A stretch of DNA of 58,180 nt. It comes from Promethearchaeota archaeon (GTDB taxonomy: Archaea; Asgardarchaeota; Lokiarchaeia; Sigyniarchaeales; SOKP01). How positions within the stretch are numbered: position 1 is the first letter of the stretch; every line of letters starts with the position of its first letter. The position numbers and the translations under genes are program-made. This document shows, piece by piece, positions 1 through 8,054 of this stretch. The stretch covers positions 1 to 58,180 of the forward strand of contig RDOA01000019.1 in the NCBI GenBank assembly GCA_011364925.1, read 5' to 3'. Under the pieces are notes generated by a model. That model searched no databases, was not told the origin of the DNA, and was given only the letters and a program-made list of their open reading frames with translations.

Positions 1-440
1 TTCTGTAATTTAATTCTTTCAGATTCTTCTAAAGAAAGAGTCATATCAGTTATTTGGTCTCCAGAGATCAAGATATTTAGCTTTTTAGCCAATTCGCGTA
101 GATACCCAAGATAATATCCTATTCGATACACATTTTTTAGTCCCCCAAATACAAGGTATTCGTCGTTAATTGCTAGAATGATGCTATAACCAGATGTGTT
201 GTGAAGAATTATTTCTGTTAAAGCCCCATGAGCGGTTGCCTCACTTAACCTTAACCCCAGATCAATTAAAGCAGTACTAGAAGCTGATGTAGCATCAGCA
301 TCAAGTTCGGAGGAAGCAGCAGAAGCCACTTTCATACCAACCCTTGATAATACTGCTAAATTTTCTAGGTCAGTTCTTTCTTCCTCGAATCTTAAAATTT
401 TCATCATATTTTCTTGTATACCGGGAGCGAGGGACGACAT
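1..440 (-). CDS. Roadblock/LC7 domain protein, C-terminus cut by window edge
   Basis: Reading the minus strand from the ATG at 438-440 gives at least 146 residues without a stop up to the left edge, so the 3' end is missing. After a short lead (MSSLAPGIQENMMKILRF) come a helix containing RVGMKVASAASSELDADA, a stretch like SEATAHGALTEIILHN and strands such as GYSIILAINDEYLVFGGL. This is the helix-strand pattern of Roadblock/LC7 proteins, which form dimers and act as platforms or GAPs for small GTPases (MglB in bacteria, Ragulator subunits in eukaryotes). Asgard genomes carry many copies. Its GTPase partner is not evident here: the next gene, on the same strand, is a dNK-like kinase about 106 bases upstream. 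The family call rests on pattern similarity read by eye. Confidence 0.72.
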   Translation of the reverse strand, partial: MSSLAPGIQENMMKILRFEEERTDLENLAVLSRVGMKVASAASSELDADATSASSTALIDLGLRLSEATAHGALTEIILHNTSGYSIILAINDEYLVFGGLKNVYRIGYYLGYLRELAKKLNILISGDQITDMTLSLEESERIKLQ

Positions 441-546
441 TTAAAATCAGATTCCTTTTTGGAGTAAGAATTAATTAAATCGTAAATTATTATATTCTTT
501 TAATTTATATCATAAAATCTAGATTAATATATTTTATCATAAATCC

Positions 547-1278
547 TTAAACAAAATCTTTTAAATTCTTCTGCGTAGAGGGCGTGTTATCGAATTTGTC
601 GAAGGAATATCCTGAGATGTCAGTAATAACTTGCTTAATTTCTTCTATAATCTCTTCCAAAGATAAATGATCTGTATCAATTGTGAATATTTTTTTTGTT
701 TGATTGGCTGAAAAAAGAAATTGGTTGTAAAAATGAAGGATTTCTAACAAATATTTTTTATCATCTTCGTTCCATTCTTTTCTTAGCTTTTCAATTGATC
801 CTCTCTGCACAATTCTTTTTAGTATCGTATCTGGCTGAGCTGTGAGATATATGATGTAATCTTCCTTCCACTTTACCGATTTATACATATCTAGAATAAG
901 ATTATAGTCTTTTTCTTTAAGATAAAGGCTTTTTGAATATACTAAGACGCAAAAAGGCGTTCTATCCAGGATAATAACTCTACCATTATATCGATTATCA
1001 AAGTTTGTAACATTTTGATTTCTATGTATTAATTGTTGAAGAAAGTGAATTTCGCTCCGAAAGGCAATTTGTTTATTTTCAGATCCAAAAGGAAAGGGAG
1101 GAATTTTTATGTAACGTTCGGGAAAAAACTTAAATTTACTATTATCTCCTAGGAGATTTTTTAAGTAATTAAATACGGTGGTCTTTCCAACTCCATGTGC
1201 TCCAGCTATAGATATAATAATGTTGTCTTTACTTCCCTTATTGGTATAATAGGTTCTACTCAATATCTCTTTCTCCAC
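547..1278 (-). CDS. Deoxynucleoside/thymidylate kinase-like P-loop kinase
   Basis: A 243-residue P-loop protein. Walker A is GAHGVGKTT at residues 26-34 and a DR pair (D105, R106, in ILDRTP) sits where dNK-family kinases carry their DR(S) motif. The pattern KRIVQRG near residue 155 resembles the lid arginine region, where arginines contact phosphates. The family phosphorylates deoxynucleosides or nucleoside monophosphates in the cytosol for salvage or dTTP synthesis. The substrate cannot be read from sequence. The start is a GTG (complement of 1276-1278), with no nearby in-frame ATG. The last 20 or so residues (after DISGYSFDKF) look like a flexible tail. Neighbours do not inform the role. 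Confidence 0.6.
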   Translation of the reverse strand: MEKEILSRTYYTNKGSKDNIIISIAGAHGVGKTTVFNYLKNLLGDNSKFKFFPERYIKIPPFPFGSENKQIAFRSEIHFLQQLIHRNQNVTNFDNRYNGRVIILDRTPFCVLVYSKSLYLKEKDYNLILDMYKSVKWKEDYIIYLTAQPDTILKRIVQRGSIEKLRKEWNEDDKKYLLEILHFYNQFLFSANQTKKIFTIDTDHLSLEEIIEEIKQVITDISGYSFDKFDNTPSTQKNLKDFV

Positions 1279-1397
1279 GCCGATTAAACTGTATCGTATT
1301 TAAAAGAACTTATGTAGTTAATTATAACACTAGAGATATTTGATTTTTCTTACTATTAAATTTATATATTAAAGGACAATGAGAACTACTCTAGAAA

Positions 1398-2501
1398 TTA
1401 GAAGTATACAAATAAAATTACTGAAACTATTGTATAAGCCATATTGGCGATAATAGTGGTGAGCAAGTTCTTATTAATTTCATAAACGATCCCTAAGAAT
1501 ATAAAGATCATCAAATTAGGGATAAAGAAATAAATTCCGATAGGTAATGTGAAAAAGAGGAAAAGAGCCGAGTAAACAAGAGCAACAATTAAGATAACAG
1601 CCACTCTACCAAGGAAATTATCCTCAAAATGTGCTTTTAGAGCGTTATGTAATACACCCCTGAAAGCGATCTCGATTGAAATAACTGAAAGACACATTAC
1701 TGTTATCAGTAATATTATAAAAATTAAATTTGTATTTTGAAGAATTAAGTATTGCTCTGCTTGGTTATTAAAAACATCGTTAAAATTGATTCCAGAATTG
1801 ACCATGAACTTAATTATTATTGACCAGAAATTATCGATTAGGATCAATCCAACGCTCCCAATTGCTCCAATAATTAAAGCAAGAATAATATATCTTTTAC
1901 TCGTCATTAAACCTAATTTTTGGAATTTGTGTTTTTTTGATATAATGTAATATAGGGGGTACACTCCAAAAATAATTTCAGTGATTTGATTTAAGAGAAT
2001 AAATGTGAAATCTGTTAATCCCAATTGTAATGTGAAAAGCATAGATACAACTAATTGAATCGTAACGAACGCAATTAAAGAATTAGCAAAAACACTTATA
2101 CCCTCTCTTAAATTCCATTTATTACGTTGTAGAACAAACCTTTGCTCGGGGACCAACTTTTTGTCTGTAAATATATATCCAGTTTTTCCTGAAGTCTTAT
2201 TATCTTGAACAACCGTTTTTTGTTCTGGTAATTTTTCTAATTTCGTATCACAGATAGGACATTGCTCTAAAACAGAAGAAGTAATTATTGATCCACATCC
2301 TGGACATTTACGGGATAAAACTTCTTTTTTTTTTAATACTGGTGTAATTTCTTGCTTTCCAGAGGTAGGTACGCCCGGTTTTATTTTTATGATAAGTTTC
2401 CCACATTTGGGATTAGGGCAATATACCATGTTTTCTTTAATAGTAGTACCACAATACACGCAAAATTTAGCTACTGACTGTTCTTCATCATCTTTTGACA
2501 T
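1398..2501 (-). CDS. Zinc-ribbon membrane protein of the CPBP (Abi/CAAX protease-like) family, probably inactive
   Basis: A 367-residue protein when started at the ATG at 2501; an in-frame TTG at 2510 would add three residues. The N-terminus carries two zinc-ribbon pairs: CVYC...CPNPKC near residues 14-33 and CPGC...CPIC near 66-84. A linker is followed by about eight hydrophobic segments. One segment holds EIAFRGVLHNAL, which resembles motif 1 (EExxxR) of the CPBP intramembrane protease family. Only one glutamate is present, and the positions where the family has catalytic histidines read FLFFTLP and IIANMAYT, with no histidine. The fold is therefore probably CPBP-like but the metalloprotease site is degenerate. 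Zinc ribbons fused to CPBP domains are common in archaea and may recruit partners. Function unknown. Confidence 0.6.
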   Translation of the reverse strand: MSKDDEEQSVAKFCVYCGTTIKENMVYCPNPKCGKLIIKIKPGVPTSGKQEITPVLKKKEVLSRKCPGCGSIITSSVLEQCPICDTKLEKLPEQKTVVQDNKTSGKTGYIFTDKKLVPEQRFVLQRNKWNLREGISVFANSLIAFVTIQLVVSMLFTLQLGLTDFTFILLNQITEIIFGVYPLYYIISKKHKFQKLGLMTSKRYIILALIIGAIGSVGLILIDNFWSIIIKFMVNSGINFNDVFNNQAEQYLILQNTNLIFIILLITVMCLSVISIEIAFRGVLHNALKAHFEDNFLGRVAVILIVALVYSALFLFFTLPIGIYFFIPNLMIFIFLGIVYEINKNLLTTIIANMAYTIVSVILFVYF

Positions 2502-2661
2502 TATTCTCAATAAAAAAGAAATTGTAGTCTGCTGAGCTGTACTTAGTTAATTATATAAAATGAGAAATTAAATATTTTATTGTTATTTTATACAAACAAA
2601 AAGATATAATAACATTTGATGGACTATAGCGCAAGAAATTCGCGAACTTATTATTGTATTT

Positions 2662-3912
2662 TTACTGGGAACCTTCTTTTATATGTTTTTTAAATTTTTT
2701 CGTTCTTGAATAGAGTTCCATTAATAATAAATTATGATAAAAAGAAATTGAATCAAAATATCCTTCTCCTAGATCAGATTTGTTCGCAAGTACTAAAGCA
2801 AGTTGAGCGTTTAATGCAGATTTCATAAGCAATTCAACGCCTTTGTAAATTAGATTCGGACTCCATGTTCCACGGTCAGGATTAGCCCACCAGGTAGTAT
2901 CAGAACATATACCTCTATCGTAAAACCATCTGGCAGTCTCAGTATACCTTTTTACTTCCCATTCATCATTTAATTCCAGATTTTCGACTAAATTCATTAA
3001 ATTGTTCAAACTCCGCATAATTTTCCAAAAGAGTGAATGAACGCGATTATCAGGATGATCCCATAAGGGATATGGAATATTTAAATTCATATCATCATAG
3101 GTGGTACTCCAACTAGATTCTTTTGGGATTATTTTTTCGTTATGAGTAGGAAAATATTTCTCTAGATTAGAGATAAACTCTATTTCTATTTCCTTTTCGT
3201 TGTTAATAAGTTCAAAAGATTTACTTAAGAAAGTTCTCTCAAACTTCTTTATATGATGACCAAATGTTTCTGCATCCATTGCTGTAATGCTGTATTTATT
3301 CTTTTCTTTTGTTTCTTGTTTAAAAGTAACTCCTAAATGTGCTACAAATTCTTTTGCGGTAATATCATTAAAGGCAATCTTGTTACTCAATATATCGTCT
3401 CTAAAGAATAGCATTAAACCATTGGGGGAAGTATAGATTTGATCGTAAACCCACTCGCTAGGGCAAGCTATACCACTCATGATTACCCATTTATACCCTT
3501 TTGAACGAATAAATTTTGCAACTTGAGAACTGATTGATAATTCAGGAGGAAAGAATCCAGTTCTTTTCCATTGTTGAAATTCTTGCCTAAGAATTTCTTC
3601 ATTCATTTCAATCTGGCGTTCTGCTTCTTTTTGTGGAATAAGGGGAAGGATAGGATGAAATTTTGCGGTCCCAACAATCTCAATTTTGTTATTCTGTTCA
3701 AGATTTTTCAATAACTCAATTGTGTCGCTTAAATTAAATTCTCTAAGCATTTCTATTAAGACAGCATTAATATTTAGACTAATTTTAACATTATCATGTT
3801 CCTCTAGCATCCTAAATAGAGGTTTATAACATTCTTTATCTATTTGCTTTAGTACCTCACTATTTTGAAAACTAGGTTGATACATGTGTAATAAGGGGGT
3901 CCAGTATATCAT
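2662..3912 (-). CDS. Glycoside hydrolase family 57 protein (alpha-amylase/glucanotransferase type)
   Basis: A 416-residue protein. The N-terminus MIYWTPLLHMYQP is the typical first strand of GH57 (beta/alpha)7-barrel enzymes. FFPPELSIS at residues 120-128 matches the segment carrying the nucleophile (E124). AMDAETFGHH at 211-220 matches the region of the catalytic acid (D213). GH57 enzymes hydrolyse, branch or transfer alpha-glucans. No signal peptide is seen, so it should act in the cytosol on storage glucan, which fits the glycogen synthase gene at 12389. The chosen ATG at 3912 has GAGTGA eight bases upstream; an in-frame GTG lies inside that same motif (3924) and would add four residues. 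Precise specificity (amylase, branching or 4-alpha-glucanotransferase) is not determinable. Confidence 0.8.
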   Translation of the reverse strand: MIYWTPLLHMYQPSFQNSEVLKQIDKECYKPLFRMLEEHDNVKISLNINAVLIEMLREFNLSDTIELLKNLEQNNKIEIVGTAKFHPILPLIPQKEAERQIEMNEEILRQEFQQWKRTGFFPPELSISSQVAKFIRSKGYKWVIMSGIACPSEWVYDQIYTSPNGLMLFFRDDILSNKIAFNDITAKEFVAHLGVTFKQETKEKNKYSITAMDAETFGHHIKKFERTFLSKSFELINNEKEIEIEFISNLEKYFPTHNEKIIPKESSWSTTYDDMNLNIPYPLWDHPDNRVHSLFWKIMRSLNNLMNLVENLELNDEWEVKRYTETARWFYDRGICSDTTWWANPDRGTWSPNLIYKGVELLMKSALNAQLALVLANKSDLGEGYFDSISFYHNLLLMELYSRTKKFKKHIKEGSQ

Positions 3913-3973
3913 GTTAATATTCACTCATTAATGATTTTATTATAATCATCAATTCCAAATTTATAACCTTTAG

Positions 3974-5524
3974 TTAATTTGTTTTAATTTGTTTCATCGC
4001 TTTCTGGCGCGAAATACAAGATGAACAATTACCACATGGTTCGTCATAATCCGCATAACAACTCCAAGTAACATCAATAGGGACATTCAATTCGTAAGCT
4101 AATTTCAATACTTCTTCTTTTGTCTTGTTAGAGAAAGGTATTAAAATCTCAATATTGCGTAAATCTTTATCATGTTTTGAAATTTTTATTAAATTTTCGA
4201 GATTTTGAAAGAAATTTTCTCCTACATCAGAAAATTTTTTTATATCCTCGTGAATGTGGCCCCCTATGATTTTATTACAGCCATACATCTCAGCAAAATA
4301 AGCTCCGACCGAGTAAAAAATTAAGTTTTTGAGGGGTATAAATCCTTCTGGAGCATTTTCAGCGGAGGGAATGGGGAAGCCCTCCATTCTTAAATCTACA
4401 GCGCCCATGATGTAGGACATTGGAACCTCTACCAAAGAAACTTTTGCTAATTCGGCTAGTTTTCTACTGGCTTTTATCTCTTTTTTAGGTCTCCATTTAT
4501 AATTTATAGATAATGCAGTGACCTCGTAACCATTATTTAAAGCCCAAAAAAGGGTCGTTGCTGAGTCTATACCGCCAGACAACATGACAATGACTCTATT
4601 ACTTGGATTCTTAATGGGAGAGCTCATTTTTATTCTTACAGCGTTGTTTATCGCTTCTTCTATCGGGGATATTCTAAAACCTAATGCTTTAGACGCAATT
4701 TTACCGTCGGCAATTATATCGCATTTCATTACATCAACCATTTCTGTACATATCCCAAACTTCGAGGAAGCTGACTCGTATGGAACATACTCATATTTTG
4801 GTGGAGGAATATTCAATCCAATATCCTTGATAGCATTTGTTACTTTTCGAACCAAATCTTTCATATTTAATGTCTCCAAACCGACTAAGTTATAGATTAC
4901 ATTGTCTTTTCCCTTCCCTAACGAAGCGTTCAAGAAAGCTGTCACCGCATCCATAACATAAATCGGCTGCATTGGAACTTCACCCGTTCCAGCAATATAT
5001 ACTTTCCCATCATAGATTTGCTCGATGATATCTGGTATTAACTCGTCATTTGATCCAAGAATATAAGACGGTCGAAAAATTACATAGGAAACATCACTAT
5101 TAATTAAAAGCTGTTCTGCTTTACTTTTTGAATAAAAATAATTATTGTTCGCCCATTCTCTCTCACCGTATTTTTCTACTCCTAGACCAGAAGGATAGAT
5201 AATTCTAGATACTCCCACATTTCTCGCAGCTTCAATGACATTTTTCAATCCTTTTATATTGACCTTTACAAACAGTTCTTTACTTCCGCAGACAATGTTG
5301 GCAAAATGAATAACTGCTTCGCAACCTTGAAATGCGGTCTCTAAATCTTTTACAGTAAAATTTTTAACTAAGAAAACCTCAACATTCTTGCTGGTTACAG
5401 ATTCGACAACTTCGCTCCTACGAACAATTGCATTTATCAATAAGTCTCTTTCTAAGGCTCCCTTGATCGTTTGCATTCCAAGATATCCATTTGCACCCGT
5501 TATTGCGATTTTTTGTTTTAACAT
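3974..5524 (-). CDS. Fusion of SDR-type NAD-dependent epimerase and QueC-like 7-cyano-7-deazaguanine synthase
   Basis: A 516-residue single frame with two domains. Residues 1 to about 300 form an extended SDR: GANGYLG nucleotide-binding loop at 10-16, a conserved YxxxK (YSKSK), and a sugar-nucleotide epimerase-like second half. From about 309 to 516 is a QueC-like PP-loop domain with SGGIDS near residue 316, and the QueC-type zinc site C489-x7-C497-x2-C500-x2-C503 in WSCYADYDEPCGNCSSC. QueC makes preQ0 from 7-carboxy-7-deazaguanine, the precursor of archaeosine in archaeal tRNA. The QueD gene lies divergently 138 bases away, which supports a 7-deazaguanine role. The SDR half is unexpected; a linker (KMSSPIKNPSNRV) joins the two parts without a stop. 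It could be a true fusion enzyme or a two-function polypeptide. Confidence 0.8.
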   Translation of the reverse strand: MLKQKIAITGANGYLGMQTIKGALERDLLINAIVRRSEVVESVTSKNVEVFLVKNFTVKDLETAFQGCEAVIHFANIVCGSKELFVKVNIKGLKNVIEAARNVGVSRIIYPSGLGVEKYGEREWANNNYFYSKSKAEQLLINSDVSYVIFRPSYILGSNDELIPDIIEQIYDGKVYIAGTGEVPMQPIYVMDAVTAFLNASLGKGKDNVIYNLVGLETLNMKDLVRKVTNAIKDIGLNIPPPKYEYVPYESASSKFGICTEMVDVMKCDIIADGKIASKALGFRISPIEEAINNAVRIKMSSPIKNPSNRVIVMLSGGIDSATTLFWALNNGYEVTALSINYKWRPKKEIKASRKLAELAKVSLVEVPMSYIMGAVDLRMEGFPIPSAENAPEGFIPLKNLIFYSVGAYFAEMYGCNKIIGGHIHEDIKKFSDVGENFFQNLENLIKISKHDKDLRNIEILIPFSNKTKEEVLKLAYELNVPIDVTWSCYADYDEPCGNCSSCISRQKAMKQIKTN

Positions 5525-5624
5525 TTCTTTGACTATTATTTCTGAAGCGAGTTTATATTTAGAGTCTATAACTTAAAAAAGGATTAAACGATCTAAAGTA
5601 TAAACTTTATGATTTTAAAGATTA

Positions 5625-5637
5625 AATTATATATATT
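5625..5637 (+). promoter_or_regulatory. TATA-box promoter candidate for queD
   Basis: AAATTATATATAT, with GATTA-type purine-rich sequence just upstream, lies about 30 bases before the QueD ATG. This is the spacing expected for an archaeal TATA element driving a leaderless or very short-leader transcript. Confidence 0.45.
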
Positions 5638-5662
5638 AGAAAAAGATTGAAATTAGATTTCT

Positions 5663-6127
5663 ATGAGTTATAAAGTTATTGTTAAGGAAACACAAATAAA
5701 GTTTAGTGCTTCCCACTTTTTAAAAGAACCTTCTCAATGCTCAAAACTTCATGGTCATAATTACTATGTATCCGTTGAATTAGAAGCTCCTTTAGACGAG
5801 AATTATATCGTTGTAGATTTTATAGAGTTAAAAGAAAAAGTGAAATCTATAGCGGAACCTTTAGATCATCACGTTTTAATTCCTGAGTTATCTAATGATC
5901 TTACAATTTCAGAAACTTCAGAATCAATTGAAATTATAACTAACTCTAATAAGCGCTATGTTTTTCCCAAAATGGATGTGACACTATTACTTTTACCAGC
6001 AACCACTAGTGAGCTTCTAGCTAAATTTTTTCACGATAAATTAAAGGAGATATATCCACATAAGAGAATTACAGTAAAACTAGGAGAAACAAAAAGTTCT
6101 ATTGCCGTTTATCGAGGTGAAATGTAA
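5663..6127 (+). CDS. queD: 6-carboxy-5,6,7,8-tetrahydropterin synthase (QueD/PTPS family)
   Basis: A 154-residue T-fold protein. The zinc histidines are H18 (FSASHF), H30 and H32 (KLHGHNY), and C26 sits at the QueD catalytic cysteine position (C-x3-HGH). LDHHVLI near residue 72 supplies the partner histidine. QueD converts dihydroneopterin triphosphate to 6-carboxytetrahydropterin, the first committed step to preQ0 and archaeosine. The C-terminal KLGETKSS carries the conserved glutamate that anchors the pterin. It is divergent from the SDR-QueC fusion gene, and the two probably share the intergenic promoter region. QueE is not in this window. A pterin-only (PTPS-III) role is possible, but the QueC neighbour favours QueD. 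Confidence 0.88.
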   Translation: MSYKVIVKETQIKFSASHFLKEPSQCSKLHGHNYYVSVELEAPLDENYIVVDFIELKEKVKSIAEPLDHHVLIPELSNDLTISETSESIEIITNSNKRYVFPKMDVTLLLLPATTSELLAKFFHDKLKEIYPHKRITVKLGETKSSIAVYRGEM

Positions 6128-6136
6128 TAATCAGGT

Positions 6137-7240
6137 CTATTTTTCAATGATGGTCTCTTTAATTTTTGTACCGAAATGAGTTGCACCGGGACCGAGATAA
6201 ACAAGAACTTCATCCCCGATCTTTACGTCGACAATAGAAATTGGAACACCCTCAGAACTAACTAATCGAATCGTTTCTGCGTTTTGTCCAATATAATTGA
6301 TTTTCGTCTTTCCGACTTGATCCTTTATTTCTAATTCCAGCCGTATCATAGGACGCGTTTCTATTTTAACCCTGCCTACTGTAACGATTTTCCCCTCTCC
6401 GTTGGCATTTACCACAAGAACGCGATCTCCCCCCTTTAACTCACTTAGATATTTCGTTTCATACAATTTGTCTTCTTTATCGCTTGGAACTAAAATGTAT
6501 GCTGATACATCCCCTGCGTTTACTCTAAATGGTCTTGAGGAAACAAACTGAGTTTCGAAAACCTCCGCATGCACTAAAGTAAAACCTTTCGCAGTGCTAC
6601 CAACAAGCATTCCTTCTCCAGGTTTTAAAAGCGAAGTAGTATCAACACACACTCGCTCACTTTCAGGGATATTCTGAACATTGATGACTTTTGCTTTAGT
6701 TAATTCAATATTGTAGCCATTTACTATTAATTTTTTCAGTTCTAATATCTCATCTACATTGTGTGGTGTAATTAAGATTCCATCCGTACCAATTTCGAGA
6801 GTCTTTAGCATTAATTCTGCTTCTGTTAGGTTCTCAACTGAAGCTATCAGTTCTGTATCGCTAGTCTGCAATTGAGCGATAAGGTTTTCAAAAGGTATTA
6901 TCTTCCAATCGCTAGCTGATACTATAATAAAATCAATTTCATTAAATTTTGCTAACTCCATAACTTTTTGTTCGTCTGCCTTAACTTTCAACTCTAATTG
7001 AATCCCTCTGTTAACTTCTAATTTCTTACTGCTTTTAAGATGTTCAAGGTTGTCAAATACTAAGTTTTTAACGGGTAAAACTGTATCTCTGCTAAAAGTA
7101 GTAACACGTTCAATTTGGTTCAATTCTGAATAAGTCTCTTTAGAAACCATGAAATTAAGAAGATTCATGTTGAAAGCTTCCTGCATTAAAGCCTTAAAAT
7201 TATCCGTTTTTCTCTCGAAATTTAAAATTATCTTCTTCAT
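6137..7240 (-). CDS. 3-dehydroquinate synthase II (archaeal type)
   Basis: A 367-residue protein, close to the usual length of archaeal DHQS II. Diagnostic blocks are LKTLEIGTDGILI, VCVDTTSLLKPGEGMLVGST, LVHAEVFETQFVSSRPFRVNAG and the C-terminal GDEVLVYLGPGATHFG. The enzyme deaminates and cyclises 2-amino-3,7-dideoxy-D-threo-hept-6-ulosonate, using NAD, to 3-dehydroquinate. It belongs to the archaeal aromatic amino acid route that starts from aspartate semialdehyde and 6-deoxy-5-ketofructose phosphate. It is convergent with queD with 9 bases between stop codons. No other shikimate gene is in the window. The start is an ATG at 7238-7240. Confidence 0.93.
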   Translation of the reverse strand: MKKIILNFERKTDNFKALMQEAFNMNLLNFMVSKETYSELNQIERVTTFSRDTVLPVKNLVFDNLEHLKSSKKLEVNRGIQLELKVKADEQKVMELAKFNEIDFIIVSASDWKIIPFENLIAQLQTSDTELIASVENLTEAELMLKTLEIGTDGILITPHNVDEILELKKLIVNGYNIELTKAKVINVQNIPESERVCVDTTSLLKPGEGMLVGSTAKGFTLVHAEVFETQFVSSRPFRVNAGDVSAYILVPSDKEDKLYETKYLSELKGGDRVLVVNANGEGKIVTVGRVKIETRPMIRLELEIKDQVGKTKINYIGQNAETIRLVSSEGVPISIVDVKIGDEVLVYLGPGATHFGTKIKETIIEK

Positions 7241-7338
7241 TTAATTATCATCAAAGTTTGGACTATGAAAGCTTTATTGACATGAATTTTTTTACTATAT
7301 TAAATTCTATCAAATTTTTAAGTAAATAAAATCATAAT

Positions 7339-7348
7339 AATTATAAAA
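7339..7348 (+). promoter_or_regulatory. TATA-box promoter candidate for the ESCRT-III gene
   Basis: AATTATAAAA lies about 32 bases upstream of the GTG start at 7380, which would give a transcript with a leader of about 10 bases or less. It supports the GTG start, because the frame is closed by TAG at 7374-7376. Confidence 0.45.
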
Positions 7349-7379
7349 GAGACACTATAAATTTTCGAGTGATTAGAAA

Positions 7380-8039
7380 GTGTGTGCTAAACTAAAAGGG
7401 AAACTTTTTCCCAGAAAAAGCAAAGAAAAAGAAGAGCTCGTGATTAAAGCTAAAGCTCACATAAGAAAAATAGCATTAGCAAATAAAACTTATAACAAAA
7501 GAGCAGAGATAGCAAGAAAGAACGCAAAAATAGCGTTAAAGAGAGGGGAAAGAAATAGAGCTAAAAACTATCTTATTCAACATAAACAATATCAGATGAA
7601 GGTGGATCGCGCAAACAATATTCGAGCCAAGATTGAACGCCAGATCGAAGCGATTGAGGAAGGACAGATGATTTCTATGACTGGAGACTTAATGGGAGGG
7701 ATTAGAGACGAGTTAAAAACTATTGCCGGTAGCGCAGCGCCTGAAAAAGTAGCAGAGATTGCGGAAGATTCTGAACAATATGTGTCAGAGATTGAAGAGT
7801 CAGCTGAAATCCTTGCCGGAGATCCCGAAATTGACCTAGCAATTGATGTTACTGACGAACTCAACCAACTTGAGACGGAGATGCTTTTAGAACAAGGTGG
7901 GCAAATGCCAGAAGTACCAGATGAAGAGCTTTCATATATTTCAGAATTCGATGAGATAGAAGAAGAACCCGAAATACGGACTAAAGCTAAGCTAGAAGAC
8001 GAAATAGACAAATTAAGAAAAGAGTTAGAAGGAAGCTAA
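7380..8039 (+). CDS. ESCRT-III protein of the Snf7 family (CHMP4/6/7-like class)
   Basis: A 219-residue, largely helical protein with a basic N-terminal half and an acidic C-terminal half, as in Snf7 proteins. The alpha1-alpha2 hairpin includes ARKNAKIALKRGERNRAKNY and QHKQYQMKVDRANNIRAKIE. Helices 3-4 include MGGIRDELKTIAG and PEKVAEIAEDSEQYVSEIEE, the site of the conserved DKVDxLMxxI-type segment of CHMPs. Residues 176-184 (MPEVPDEEL) closely resemble the MIM2 motif by which CHMP6 binds the Vps4 MIT domain (LPEVPSEPL). The C-terminal helix KLEDEIDKLRKEL could be a second, MIM1-like site. ESCRT-III polymers remodel and cut membranes. The GTG start is forced by an upstream stop. The 3' neighbour converges, with 15 bases between the stops. 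Vps4, ESCRT-II and ubiquitin genes are not in this window. Confidence 0.85.
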   Translation: MCAKLKGKLFPRKSKEKEELVIKAKAHIRKIALANKTYNKRAEIARKNAKIALKRGERNRAKNYLIQHKQYQMKVDRANNIRAKIERQIEAIEEGQMISMTGDLMGGIRDELKTIAGSAAPEKVAEIAEDSEQYVSEIEESAEILAGDPEIDLAIDVTDELNQLETEMLLEQGGQMPEVPDEELSYISEFDEIEEEPEIRTKAKLEDEIDKLRKELEGS

Positions 8040-8054
8040 AAAATTATAGCTTTA

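Noticed and set aside
4584-4895. Plus-strand hydrophobic frame opposite the SDR-QueC gene
   Set aside because: It overlaps a well-supported gene on the other strand and shows no family motif; a shadow frame.
7592-8011. Serine-rich minus-strand frame opposite the ESCRT-III gene
   Set aside because: It is the antisense shadow of an acidic, Glu-rich coding sequence; its low-complexity serine pattern comes from that and it has no ribosome site.
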